A DNA stretch of 64,000 nucleotides, taken from Lathyrus oleraceus (taxonomy: Eukaryota > Streptophyta > Magnoliopsida > Fabales > Fabaceae). The position numbers were made by a program, and so were the translations under genes. This document shows positions 48,526 through 60,939 of this stretch, in pieces. The stretch is from the NCBI RefSeq assembly GCF_024323335.1, contig NC_066584.1, positions 425,344,319 to 425,408,318 on the forward strand, read 5' to 3'. Below the pieces are notes generated by a model. That model did not search any database. It was not told the origin of the DNA and was given only the letters and a program-made list of their open reading frames with translations. The stretch's first letter is position 1. Each line of letters starts with the position of its first letter.

Positions 48526-51500
48526 TGTCGCATCCGCGAAAAACAACCGGCGGGCTAAAACAAAAACAACACAGAGCCGCCACTGCGCGTTATTTATCCC
48601 AAGATAGGGAAAGGAAACGCTCAGAGAAACCTGGAAAAAGCATGGTCTCGCGACCAAAGAGAAAGGGTAAGGGAGTCGGTTACGCAAGGGGAAGGTATTA
48701 GCACCCCTCACGTCCGTCGTACTCGACGGGATCCACGCTCTAAGAAAAGAAAAGGTTGCTAAAACACCACACACACACACACGCACCGAAGACAACACAG
48801 GTGGGGTTAAGAGGAAGAGAGCTCGATAGGACATCGCATCCTATGCCTACGTATCTCGTCTGGAACGAGAATCAGAGCTACCGTAGTTCGGCTCACGCAC
48901 GCCAAACAAGACACACACACCCACAGGCAAACCTGGAACCCGAATGCCAATCGCTGGACTTACATCGGCTTCCGAACCAAACAAACACAATCAAGATACG
49001 TACAGCCAATCGCTGAGCTTACTTCCATATCCTGACACACAAGAAGATAACAGGTAAACACACCCAAAAAGAAAAAAAAAGGTGCCCGGAGAGACCTCGC
49101 ACGGTCTCCTGCCTACATACCTCGTCTGGAACGAGGATCAGGGCGATGTAGTTCCCCCGAAAGGGAAAGAAAATCTAGCCAGAAACCAAGGGAAGACACA
49201 CTACTAGGGAGCTGTACTCGAGCCTAGTGTTGTCATGCATCATTACCCTACGTTGTGGTTTCTACCTACTTGCACAACAGCAAGCTAATCCTATCCAGGA
49301 AGAAAGCAAGCATACAAGCATACAAGCAAACAGAGCAAACAAATATTCACAAAGCACACACTATAACCAGTCAAGTGAGGCTCAAACAATGGGTTTGACT
49401 GCCGAAGCAAGTCATCTGTACAAGGGTATTATTCGCTCTTAACCTTGCCATTGCGAGGCTAAGGTGAAGCAGATGAAAGGTAACTGAAGATTAGACTTCA
49501 CAGCTCTTATCCCTGACCAGGGAGAGCTTCAGACAAAGGAGTGTGGGTCCAGAATGGAGGGACCCTTCTACGCTCAAAGACTCTGACTCGATCGTGCAAC
49601 AGCGCAAGATCTTGGGTTTGTGTCCCAATGCATCAACACACAGTCGTGTGAGCAGAGGGACGACTCAACAGAATAGCGGGGGATAGATTGCATATCCCTA
49701 TGATCCGCCAATTGCCTCATAGAGGTCTTTACCTGCTTGGAACAAATGTAAACAGCCACAAACATCGCCTCTTAAGGAGGACTTCAGACAGTTGCCTGGC
49801 CAAGTAACAGGCCAGGTCTTCCAGACTACATGAAGAATAGAAGTCCTACCTCAATTGGTTTAAAAACCAAGCAGCAACAAGCAAGTTCTTAAAGAACTGT
49901 AAGCGACTAAATGTACCTGAAATCAATCAAGTATCATCAGTACTCAGACAAACCAACAATAAACAGCAAAAGTCAATCTATACAGACAACACAAGTTAAT
50001 GCACATAAGTGCAAGCTATAAGCTCAAGCTCAAGCATCCAATCCTACAACACAAAGTCAAGTTAGTAGACAACATCAAACAAATTCAATTTTTGCAACTT
50101 TCATTTATCTTCTTTAAGCTTTTTGCCTTTCAACCTGAAAATCCACACCAAATGTGAGAAACAGGACCACTAGGCCAAGCCTAGGGTCCAAAAGGGATAA
50201 AAAATTCTAAACAGCAAGTGTAAACCAACCAAAATCACATTCAAACAAATTAAAAGCAAATGCAATTGGTCCCATGCTCATACCATTCACCAATATCATT
50301 TCATGCACAATTTAACATCAAACATGCAATTTGCAACTTCAATTGACCAAACAGAACTATCTCACTCAAAAGCATACAAAATCAATTCAATTAATTCCAC
50401 AAAAATTCACACCTAAACAGGACTTATTCAATGTATGGCATGTCAATTTTCAGCTCAATTGGACAAAAGAAAGTAGGTCAATGAAAATCAATAAGTCCAG
50501 ACACATTTATACAAGCCAATTCAAGACATCCAACCAAACATCCACTTCAATAATTCATAAAACAGTGACAACATATTAGAAATGAATGGGATCAAAACCA
50601 TGATGTCCTATAATGTGTCTAGAATGCTCACACCAAATTTCATCTTCATCCAATACACTATGAGAATTTCACAAGCAAAATGCCAACATGTGTCACATAA
50701 ATTCACAAAATGAGCCAACAGAGAAGAAAATTATCAATCAATTAGAAAACTCCATCAAAAATTCCAGCAAAAATCACACGCAATCTTGACATATCAATGA
50801 TCATCCACACAAAATTTCAGCTCAAATCAACATCTCTAGGCATTTTAAATAAAATCAGAAAGATGACCTAGCTTGGTGTGACACAAATTGTCACACCTTA
50901 ATCCAAAAATTCATATCTAATCAACCAAGTATCCAAAAATCATAAACTTTACATGGAAATCACCATCAACATGTCCAGAATAAGCACAAAAATTTTCATT
51001 CATTTCTTTACAAGTATGAGCATTTCATGATAGATATGGTGAAACATGCACAAAATGCACACAAGTCAAAGATCAATAGGCAAGGTCAAAATTTCTCCAT
51101 GCACAACTTATGGTATCATGCCTATAAAATTCTAGACAAAATTTGGGATCTATCAAAAAAAGCCTCACTAATTTTGGATTAATAATGAATTTTTTATGAT
51201 TTTTTAAAGATTTATTAAATTATTGAATAATTATTAAAATGGAATTAGGATTTAAAAGTCTGCAGTGGCATTTCCGTAAATAACATGTCCTTGGCCAAAA
51301 CGACACAGTTTATTTTAATTCAGTGGCAGCGCGTGAGTGGTCAGTTCTGGAGGGAAACAACATTTCGAATTGGTGAGGCACTGTAGCGGATCAAATGCAA
51401 TAATTTTTCCAGAAAATCACACAGTTCATCATCGTGTTTCATCCAGATTTCGGTAACGAGCATTTGGCCACGAAAATGCACAAGTGATATACCGTTGGAA

Positions 51501-53520
51501 TCGTCTTAACATGTAGATTAAGGATATGTGATCAATTTTTCCTAACACTAAACACACAGCACGGATCGAGCATTTAAAGTTTCACATCCAAACATTCAAA
51601 GCATGATTTCTCACTCATCAGTTCACCAATTCAAAAACTACGCCTAGCATGTTGATCTACATTGAATGATCTTTCAAAAGCATGTGATAATTTAAGAAAT
51701 CGTGAGATTCGAATTTTGGTACCTTGGAGATGGCAGTGATGATTCTTGATGATTCTTCAAGCCAAAACCGAAAACAGATGAAGAAGAAGGTATAGGAAGT
51801 TCAATGGAGCGATCAACCAAGCTCAATGCTACTTTAATTGGAAGAAATTGCAAGATGCCATTGTTGAGCTCCTTATGAACAGTCACGAATCTTCAAGTTT
51901 CTTGCCACAAATCGCCAAAACAGTTGGAGAGGAAGGTTGATTGAAGATGAATCAAAAAGAATCGCTCAATTTCATCAAGAATTGATGAAGAAATCTTGAA
52001 AAAAGCTTGATGAAAATTTGGAGAGTTTGAGAGAATTTGATGAATTGGAAGGAAAGTTTGTTATGAATTCTTGAGAATTATGATTATGTGTGCAATTCAG
52101 TTACAATTAGCACTTTATACTTCAACTTAATCACCTTCTAATCACCAATTAACCAAAAATGAAATAATTAGCATAATGCCATTTTTTAATGCAAGGGCAA
52201 AATTGGCATTTCACATGAGGGCTCATGACAGCTGTATGATAGCTCAGACATCTTCTCAATATCATTTGTGATGTGTTGGCTTTGGTTTCATAGCAATTGG
52301 CATTGTATTTCTCATTTTCCATATGTCATGCCAAAAAATGCATTTCAAATGATAGTTCAAAAATGGCCTAGCCAAATATTGGACCTTGAACACTTATGAC
52401 AATTCAAACCATTTCTAATTGGCATATGTGATGTGTTGCAAAAACTCCCATTCAAAAATTCCAAGTATTTCTCAAGTTGGACCATTTTGCCCTTGGATTC
52501 TAATTAGTGCACTTGAAAATTGACCTTTTGCATTGACCACTTTTGATGATTTTTGATTATACACCATGAAAGTACATGTTAAATGGAGTTTGCTCATAAA
52601 AAGATCATCCAATTTGGACACTCCATGTGAAAGTTATGCCACTTTGATTATGGGTCATTTTTGAAATTGAATGGACCATAACTTGCCAACCATACATGAC
52701 ATTTTCAAGTTCTTGGACTTTTTGGAAAGGTGAGACCAAGATCTACAACTTTAATGTTGAACAAATTTTCATTTGAAGCTTCCTTGGACATGTAATTTTG
52801 TGGTCAAAAACTTTCCATTTTTGGAAACTTCCATTACAAGTCACTTTCTATTTTTGGCAATTTTTGTTCTGACTTTATTTTCTCCATTCTTGAGCTTTGC
52901 AATGTCAAATAACACTTGTTCCAACATGAATGAAGTGTATCCAACTCTCTCCCATCTCCAAATTCACAAAATCAAGCACAGTTGACCACAGTTGACTTTT
53001 TCAACTGATAGATGAATCTGACAATGCACTAATCAATCTGAGCCCCAATTCCCTGATGAAATGGCCCAAGGATGAAACCCTAGCATCAAAAACCTCAATA
53101 TAATCATATGATGATCCCCAGATCCATTGTAGACCCCCTCTCCTAGCCATGCCCTGATTGGCCCAATGCAACTGATTAGGGTTGACCAGTGGTCAAAACC
53201 CTAATCTCAAGGAATATGCTTCAACACTTGATAATGACAAACCATGATGATGATGATGAATCATTGCCACCAAGATGAAGACCAATCTCCTTGAGAATCA
53301 CAAAACCCTAATTTGGACCTCCACATCCTCAGATGATTAATGACCAGTCCAATGAAACCCCAGCATGCACATGACCTCTTATCTTCTGATCAAGACTTGG
53401 GGGAATGGCTTGCACAATGTAACCACATGATATGCAATATGCAATGCCTAATGACTTAAAAATGATATGCAATATGTTATGCTAGTCCCAAGAGAGGAGG
53501 GCAAATTTTGAGGTGTTACA
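48526..53520 (-). repeat. Ogre 3' LTR (about 4995 bp)
   Basis: TGTCGCATCC at 48526 to GGTGTTACA at 53520, giving TGT/ACA ends. The length matches the 4-6 kb LTRs known for Ogre. On the element strand it starts TGTAACACCTC right after a polypurine tract. The five bases before it are TACGG; the partner duplication is off window. Internally mostly AT-rich noncoding DNA with no gene. Confidence 0.9.
48855..49135. repeat. Two copies of a hairpin segment in the Ogre LTR
   Basis: CTCGTCTGGAACGAG (stem CTCGT/ACGAG) occurs at 48855-48869 and 49121-49135, each preceded by GCCTAC(G/A)TA and followed by RATCAGRGC. Confidence 0.8.
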
Positions 53521-53560
53521 GCTGCCCCTATTCAATCCACTGTGAACCTGTCGATATGAA
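53521..53560 (-). promoter_or_regulatory. Ogre polypurine tract
   Basis: The minus strand reads GGATTGAATAGGGGCAGC immediately before the LTR start TGTAACACC. The position fits a plus-strand primer, though it is shorter and less pure than the others in this window. Confidence 0.6.
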
Positions 53561-53829
53561 TAGCCTCGGCTTTCAGATGATCAGGATGAAGAGTGATTGA
53601 ATACCAAGAACAGACGAACAATTTGCACTCTGATGGGAAAATAATTAACAACGCCTGTCAGAATCGGCAAAGAACACAATCTTGAAGAAAAATCCGTCTG
53701 GTACAGAGAAAGTCGGCCTGATCACCGAAACAACAACATCAACCTGGATACCAAAATAAATGGTAACGCAGGGATAACCATGGTCTAAACACCACTCATC
53801 CGCTCGGGATTATTATTTTCTTTTTCTGC

Positions 53830-54400
53830 TTTTCTTGAACCCCGAAATTTTCTCTTGCGCAAATGATCCTCAGATCACTGCATTTGAACCCCGTTCTCTT
53901 GTTTGCCAAAATAATGAATCCCAATCTCCAGAAAACACCTCGTGTCCCCTTTTCTCCATTTGAACCCCAGTCGCCTGACGATAACTTGCGATCGCCATTA
54001 TGAACCCCGTTCTCCAGAAAATGCCGCAACATCTCCCTTTCTCCATTTGAACCCCGTCTCCAGAAAATGTCGCAACATCTCCCTTTCTCCCTTTGAACCC
54101 CGTTCTCCCATCTCTCGTGATAATTCCACTGGCAACGTCGGAAATAACACCAAACACCCCTCTGAGGGCGACATGTTAGAGGGTATACCTTCACAAAAGG
54201 AAGATAGCATGTGTATCTCTTCCTCAGAAGACACCTATAACGACCTCCATTGGCCTCAGCCAGAGTCTAAGGTGACACATGAACAGAAGATAATCCTAAG
54301 GACCTCATCCCGGATACAATCTTCAACTCCAATCTCTATATGAACCCCAGAAAATGCCTCAACACTTCCTTTTCTCCGTTTGAACCCCGAAAATCGCGCT
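53830..54400. repeat. TTTGAACCCCG array, about 46-bp unit
   Basis: TGAACCCC recurs about nine times. The best copies at about 53995-54095 share CTCCAGAAAATGYCGCAACATCTCCCTTTCTCC. Spacing is 40-50 bp and the array is broken by a unique stretch at about 54120-54340. Confidence 0.85.
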
Positions 54401-54738
54401 GATCGCGTAACATCCTTGATTTCATCTCCATCTCCGTCCGACGGAAAAACTCATCCAGTATCGCACTACTGGAAAACATTGCTGATCTGACATCATGATG
54501 CTAAACTCCTCAGAGTAACTTCTTCACCATCCGGCGAAACCAAAACTCCAAGCGGTAACCACGGCTTGAATTGCGCTGATCGCATAATATTTCCCATCTC
54601 TGCTCGACGGAAGAAACTTACTCCAGTATCGCACTACTGGGGAATACCTTTGATTCAATCACGATGCTGAACTCCTCGGAGTGACATCTGGCTTTGCGGA
54701 TAACACCACCTCTCAAACAGTAACCACGGTTTGAGACT
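54396..54738. repeat. Two-copy 177-bp repeat
   Basis: GCGCTGATCGC starts at 54396 and 54573. Both copies contain CAGTATCGCACTACTGG, CTCCTC(A/G)GAGT and a GTAACCACGG segment near the end. Confidence 0.85.
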
Positions 54739-54869
54739 AGCTTATGCTTGCAATATGATGCATGATCGATTTTTCTGCGTAATGCTCCATAATTATGGAA
54801 ATGCTACGCGATTTATTATTTTTCTATGCAACATGCTATGCTATTTTTTTCATGATGAATGCATAAAAA

Positions 54870-55560
54870 GGTATCCCCCTCGAGGGACTCTTCTGAGGAG
54901 CACGAGACACTCTGCTGAGGAACTCGGCAATACTCCGATCTCCACCCTGCTGGGGAATACCACTGCTGCTGGGAAAAGGTAACCCTTGCTGGGGAAGAAC
55001 CTCCTTTGCACCCAATCCGCTCGGGAAACTGCTGGGGATAAGAACCACCAACACTCTGTGGGGATACAACAGTCTTCGACTTGCTGAGGATATCAATCCC
55101 GACTCTGCTTGGAGAACCCTCACAGATACCTGCCGACTTCACTGGGGAAATGCTCACAGATAGCTCTGCTGGGAAACAGCCACCTCCAGGCCTGGCAACT
55201 GGGGAAGCACCGATCTGACACCTGCTGGGGATAACCATCCTGACCCTGCTAGGGAAGAGAATGCCACTCCGCTGGGGATTACCCATGCAATCCATAGGTA
55301 GAATCAACTCAGCTGGGGATGCAGATATCAGTCTGCTATGGAAACTCGTCCAATCCACTGGTAGGATGAACATTGCTGGAGATATATTTCATTGAAACCC
55401 GCTCCACTCGGGGAATAGCAACCTTCGGGCCTGGCTGCTGAGGACACCGTTTTAAACCTGCCGGGGATAACCATCACGACTCGGCTGGGAAATTACAGAC
55501 CTCGGATCTGCTGGGGATTTGGTCCTCTAATTCTGCTTGGGGACCTAGCTGGGAAATGAG
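54870..55560. repeat. CTGCTGGGGA-rich degenerate array
   Basis: CTGCTGGGRA or close variants recur about twenty times at 25-45 bp intervals, with variable spacers often containing CCAC, GACTC or AACC. Strongly diverged, so no fixed unit length. Confidence 0.85.
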
Positions 55561-55734
55561 AAAAGTAGGTACAGAACACCCATCGACTCATCGAACCATG
55601 GTATCTACCTCCCAATCTCGTATCAGCTTTCCACTTTTGAGAATTCCCAGACTCGTCTGGACCTTTTCTGCTCCATCATCTTGTATTCCCAAATGCTCCG
55701 CGTCCGACGGAAACGTACTCCTGGGAACTATACA

Positions 55735-55985
55735 AAATTTTCAATCTTCCGACTTTGAAGAGTCTTCTTGATTAATTCCAAAGGTCGTCGGACGTCTCGA
55801 CGTCTCCCCTCGTCCCTTCATCCTCATTCGTTTCTGGTCAGACTCTGCGGGGAATTTCTACAGACTTTCCAATCTTCCGACTTTGAAGAGTCTTCTTGGT
55901 TATCATCAAGGATCGTCGTACGCCTCAACGTCACTTCGTCGTTTTTCATTCATTCGTCCCTGAGCGAACTCTCTGGGGATTTGTT
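55735..55985. repeat. Two-copy 128-bp repeat
   Basis: CAATCTTCCGACTTTGAAGA begins at 55742 and 55870. Each copy continues through AAGGWYCGTCG, a CGTC-rich segment and a CTCTGxGGGGA end. Confidence 0.85.
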
Positions 55986-56549
55986 TCATCAACAGCTTCC
56001 ACATCACAACCTGCAAGTGAGTGACGAATACCTAACAGTTCCTGCAAAACAGACTGTTAGATAAAACCGTGCCCCAGGCGTGTCAAGATTTCAACACTTG
56101 GGTCACTCAACCTTCCGAATAAGATTTCAAGCTTTCAATCCTATAAACATGCATTGGAAGGGACCTGTATGTCTTAAAATGCAACATTCTTTATCAAAAA
56201 TATTGGATGTTTTTGCAATCAAAGCGGTAATGAAAAACAAAAACAAAATTATTTGACTGAATATGCATTTTATTGATTGGAAAAGTGTGGCTCAAACTGA
56301 GCAATACAAAGGAAGCAATTCCTGAAAAGAGGTAATTGCGCACAAAAGGAAAAATCTATCCTAATGGCAATGTGAAACCCGTAATCTCATCGAGTTCCAA
56401 CTCGGTTACACCCCATATGTCCTCAGACTCTCCGTGCTTTCTGCCTTCTGAACAAGACGATCCCGATTGATCCCTACCGGGTATTATCCATGATGCCTTA
56501 ACCAAAGCGCAAACGATCATGCTGGACGCCGTTGTTCGTTTCAATCCCT

Positions 56550-56755
56550 CTTTTGCCTGGACCGCCCTCTCGGGTTTTCAGTCCACCGGGATACCCATTT
56601 TTGCCCAAGTCGCCTTTTCAGGTTTTCGACTTGTCGGGTGTACATTTTCATTTTATCCCTAATTTTTGCCCGAACCTTTCTTTCTGTTTTTGGTTCGCCG
56701 GGATGCCCTTTTTTGCCTGGACTATTTTATTCTTTTCGTCCAGCGGGTCAATTAT
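56550..56755. repeat. Four-copy 50-60-bp degenerate repeat near integrase
   Basis: Units begin TTTTGCC(T/C)(G/A)RA or TTTTTGCCC, continue to TTTTC(A/G)G and end in a CCGGGATRCCC-like segment. They lie directly after the integrase stop. Confidence 0.7.
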
Positions 56756-58722
56756 ACGAAGTATTTTTTAACTGCGTCCGCATTCACAGGGGATGGAAAA
56801 TCCTCGCCATCCATGGTCGTTAGCAACAAGGCTCCACCAGAGAAAACCTTCTTGACCACGAATGGACCTTCATAATTCGGTGTCCATTTGCCCCTTCGAT
56901 CGTTTTGAGGAGGAAGGATCCTTTTCAGCACCATATCACCCACGTGATACACCCGAGGTCGCACCTTCTTGTCAAAAGCACGCTTCATCCTTTGCTGGTA
57001 CAACTTCCCATGACAGATGGCTGCTAGCCTCTTTTCCTCCATCAGGCTCAACTCCTCGTACCGGGTCCTTACCCATTCAGTCTCTTGCAGCTTTACGTCC
57101 ATCCGGACTCTCAAAGAGGGGATCTGAACCTCTACTGGTAATACAGCCTCCATTCAATATACCAACGAGAAAGGAGTTGCCCCAGTAGATGTACGCACCG
57201 ACGTTCGATACCCATGCAATGCAAACGGCAACATCTCATGCCAATCTTTGTAGGTTACGACCATTTTCTGCACAATCTTCTTTATATTCTTATTGGCTGC
57301 CTCAACCGCCCCATTCATCTTCGGACGATAGGGAGAAGAATTGTGATGCTCAATCTTAAATTCCCGGCACAGTTCTGCCATCATCTTATTATTCAAATTA
57401 GAACCATTATCAGTAATAATTCTTTCGGGAACCCCATATCTGCAAATAATGTCTCTCTTGAGAAATCTGGCAACGACCTGTTTCGTCACATTCGTATAAG
57501 AGGCTGCTTCAACCCACTTGGTGAAGTAGTCAATAGCCACTAATATGAACCTGTGCCCATTCGAAGCTGTATGCTCAATCTTTCCGATCATATCAATGCC
57601 CCACATAGCAAACGGCCATGGAGACGACATTAAACTCAACGGATTTGGAGGCACGTGCACCTTATCAGCATAAATCTGGCATTTATGACACTTCCGCACG
57701 AAATTGAAACATTGGGCCTCCATTGTCATCCAATAATAACCTGCTCTCAGCAGCTTCTTTACCATTGCATTCCCACTGGCATGGGTACCGAACGATCCTT
57801 CGTGAACCTCTTTCATCAATTGGCTTGCTTCTCTATCATCAACACAACGGAGCAAGACCCAATCAAAATTCCTCTTGTACAAAACCCCATCCTTATTCAT
57901 GTAGAACACCATGGCCAACCTCCGCAGAGTCTTTCGGTCCTTCTTCGATGCTCCCTCAGGACACTCTCGAGTCTCTAGATAGCGCTTGATATCATAATAC
58001 CACGGCTTCTCATCATCAGACGCTGTATCAACAGCAAACACATAAGCCGGTCTATCTAGACGACCTACTTCAACACTGGGGAACTGATTCCACCATTGCA
58101 CCTTAATCAAGGCGGCCAGTGTAGCCAAAGCATCTGCCAAAGGATTCTCCTCTCTAGGCACATGATGCATTTTCACCTTAGTGAAAAACGTCAACAACCT
58201 CCTCGTATAATCCCGGTATGGAACTAAATGAGATTGATGCGTATACCATTTTCCGTTAACCTGATTTATCACCAGAGCTGAATCTCCATATATGACAAGG
58301 TTCTTGATTCTCAAATCAATCGCCTCCTCAATCCCCAATATGCAAGCTTCATATTCAGCTACGTTGTTGGTGCACTCAAATGTTAGCCGGGCAGCAAAAG
58401 GAATGTGGGATCCTTTCGGCGTAACCAAAACAGCACCAACACCGCTTCCATTCACGTTAACGGCCCCATCAAACATCAGAATCCATTCGGATTCAGGGTC
58501 AGGCCCCTCCTCCGGGATTGGTTCCTCGCAATCTTTCGATTTGAGAAACATGATGTCCTCATCAGGGAATTCAAACTTCATCGGTTGATAATCATCAATA
58601 GGTTGCTGAGCGAGGTAATCAGACAATACACTCCCCTTAATCGCCTTCTGAGAGGTATACTGTATATCATATTCAGTCAAAATCATTTGCCACCTCGCAA
58701 CCCGTCCGGTCAATGCTGGCTT
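56752..58722 (-). pseudogene. Ogre second RNase H and integrase
   Basis: Open segments 58713-57154 (519 aa) and 57153-56752 (133 aa) in one frame, separated by one TGA at 57154-57156. The archaeal-type RNase H shows FDGAVNVNGSGVG, CTNNVAEYEACILG and IYGDSALVINQ. Integrase follows: HEGSFGTHASGNAM ... CHKCQ zinc region, WGIDMIGKIE, IITDNGSNL, MNGAVEAANKNIKK and the C-terminal GKWTPNYEGPFVV motif. Catalytic Asp, Asp and Glu positions are all present, unlike the Tat copy at 3123. A further stop before 58713 separates it from RNase H part 1. Confidence 0.85.
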
Positions 58723-59148
58723 CTAAAAAATGTACTTGATTGGATCCATCTTGGAAATCAATAAAGTGGTATGAACCAGCATATACTGCCTTAGTCGGCG
58801 AGCAGCCCAGACCAAAGCACAACAAGTTTTCTCGAGCAGTGAATATCTTGTTTCACAGTCAGTAAACTTTTTGCTAAGGTAGTATATGGCATACTCTTTT
58901 CGACCAGACTCGTCATGCTGCCCCAATACACACCCCATAGACCCCTCGAGGACCGTCAGGTACAGAATTAACGGTATCCCCTCCACAGGAGGCATCAGAA
59001 TCGGAGGCTCCTGCAAATACTCTTTTATTTTTTCAAATGCCGCTTGGCAATCATTATTCCACCTGACCGTTTGATCTTTTCTCAACAACTTGAAAATTGG
59101 TTCACACGTGGCTGTTAGGTGAGATATGAACCGTGAAATGTAGTTCAA
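58723..59148 (-). pseudogene. Ogre first RNase H segment
   Basis: A 141-residue open segment in the same frame as RT and integrase: RFISHLTATCEPIFKLLRK, VRWNNDCQAAFEKIKEYL, LILYLTVLEGSMGCVLGQHD, EYAIYYLSKKFTDCETRYS and CALVWAARRLRQYM. This is the RT-connection RNase H of Ty3/gypsy elements. The usual Asp of the L-Y-L-x-V strand region (Y-x-D-A/S) is replaced, as in other Tat elements where this domain is degenerate. Ends at a stop near 58723. Confidence 0.8.
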
Positions 59149-59190
59149 TCTACCTAAGAAACCACAAACCTCCTTCTCTTTATCCTCGGT

Positions 59191-60261
59191 TCAGGCATTT
59201 CTCATATTTTCTTTTACTTTACCCCTTTTTTTTTTCAGGATCAACCTCGATTCCTCTTTTACAATGAACCCCAACATCTTACCGGACCGCACTCTGATAG
59301 TGCGCTTATTCGGATTCAACCTCAGTCTGAACAGTCTCAGTCGGTCGAACAACTTGGCCAGATCTACCAAATGCCCCTCTTCTGTTTGGGACTTCGCTAT
59401 CATGTCATCAACATAGCATTCGATTTCATGATGAATCATATCATGAAACAAAGTCACCATGGCCCTCTGATAAGTAGCACCGGCGTTTTTGAGACCAAAT
59501 GGCATCACCTTGTAACAAAAAGTGCCCCATGGTGTAATGAACGTTGTTTTCTCCATATCATCTGGCGACATTTTGATTTGATTATAGCCAGAAAAGCCAT
59601 CCATGAAGGAAAACACCGAGAATTGAGTTGTATTGTCTACCAACACATCGATGTGAGGTAGTGGAAAATCATCCTTCGGGCTAGCTCTATTCAGATCTCG
59701 GTATTCCACACACATTCTCACTTTCCCATCCTTTTTCGGGACTGGCACAATGTTCGCAACCCATGGCGGATAATTAGTGACAGCAAGGAAACCAGCATCC
59801 CACTGCTTCTGCACTTCCTCTTTAATTTTCATTGCCATGTCAGGTCGAGTTCTGCGTAACTTCTGCTTCACTGGAGGACAATCTGCTCTCAACGGTAGCT
59901 TGTGCACAACAATATCGGTATCCAACCCTGGCATATCTTGATAAGACCAGGCAAAGATGTCGACATACTCTTTCAACAATACTACCAATCTGCTCTTTAC
60001 ACTTTCCTCCAAAGCAGCCCCGATTTTCACCTCTTTCTTGACCTCGTCGGTACCCAGATTCACCACCTCAATCTGCTCTTCATGCGGCTGAATCACCTTC
60101 TCCTCTTGTTTCAACAACCTGGCTAATTCCAGCAGATCACAATCTTCTTCGCCTTCTTCTTCAGCAAGATAGATTGGATTGTCGAAGTCATACAAGGGTG
60201 TAACAGGATTGTTATCAATGAGATCCGGAGAAGAATCGCATCTGCATGAATGTTGATTCAT
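59191..60261 (-). pseudogene. Ogre reverse transcriptase
   Basis: A 356-residue open segment. RT motifs in order: IVPVPKKDGKVRMCVEYRDLN, DDFPLPHIDVLVDN, FSFMDGFSGYNQIKM, KTTFITPWGTF, VMPFGLKNAGATYQRAM and the catalytic CYVDDMIAKS. After MLGFIVKEE the sequence loses similarity over an A-rich run (ILKKKRGKVKENMRNA) and stops at 59191. The similarity returns in the same frame at 59148, which looks like a local indel pair. The first Met at 60261 lies just after the probable intron. Confidence 0.85.
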
Positions 60262-60507
60262 GCATTGCTTTAGAACCGGTGTGAGAAATTGAAAAGAAAA
60301 ATGAAAACATTGCCATTTTTATTTGTTTTTATTTTTAAACTGCAAAAATAAATGAGAAACAGGGAACACCGCTTTTAATTGAAAAACATCCTTTTATTGA
60401 TGATGCGAATTTGCAAATTTAAACATGAGGTGGCCCTTACAATGAACCATTACGTGTCGGGCAACACGTATGGCTTTCATGCATATAAGACTAAAACAGG
60501 AAAAATA
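60262..60507 (-). other. Probable Ogre intron between protease and RT
   Basis: No coding similarity in this AT-rich gap, which lies where Ogre elements carry a spliced intron. On the minus strand there is a GTAATATTTTTCC-like start near 60504 and TTTATTTTTGCAG or TTCTAAAG at the far end. Exact splice sites were not resolved. Confidence 0.55.
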
Positions 60508-60939
60508 TTACTCTTCCAGCAGAGTGACCCGGATGATCTTTTCAGCCTTCCAGTTCTGGACTCCCATCCCTGGTGCGCACAGCTTTATCCACCGGTCCAT
60601 GTCACAGTCGCTATCAGCATCTTCACCCATCATGTAGATGTGATCCGGATCCAGCATTCCGGCACTTGTGAATGTGACTGACGCACGACGTCCTCTGCCT
60701 AGTCCTGAGCCTCGGCCCGGCTGGTATCCCACTCCGAATCGATCTTTCTTTGCGGGGACGTCCATCATTCTGCCCCAACCAAGAGCCTCTCCACTTTTAA
60801 CCACCTCAGCAGCCTGCTTGTATGAAGCAATGGACGGTTTTTCTTCCTCCTTGGCAAAAAGAGCATTACGCTTGACTTGGCGTTTCCCAAATCTCACCGT
60901 CCATCTCAACATATTTGAATGAGGACAAGTGGCTGACAA
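60508..60939 (-). pseudogene. Ogre linker after protease, shifted frame
   Basis: A glycine/arginine-rich segment (ALGWGRMMDVPAKKDRFG, YQPGRGSGLGRGRR) followed by an acidic stretch and the end TLLEE. It overlaps the gag-protease frame by 74 bases in a different frame, so a frameshift at about 60870-60900 disconnects it in this copy. It shares the frame of RT. Confidence 0.65.

Larger units (their letters stand above)
53521..56751 (-). other. Ogre 3' UTR with several unrelated tandem arrays
   Basis: Noncoding 3.2 kb between integrase and the LTR. It contains at least five different repeat types, listed separately. Short open frames over it are repeats of the array units and lack any conserved domain. 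Confidence 0.8.

Noticed and set aside
48526..53520. Search for host genes inside the 5 kb Ogre LTR
   Set aside because: Only short frames under 140 codons without domains or splice structure were seen.
54816..55373. 185-codon minus-strand open frame in the Ogre 3' UTR
   Set aside because: It is a translation of the CTGCTGGGGA array and changes composition with each degenerate unit.
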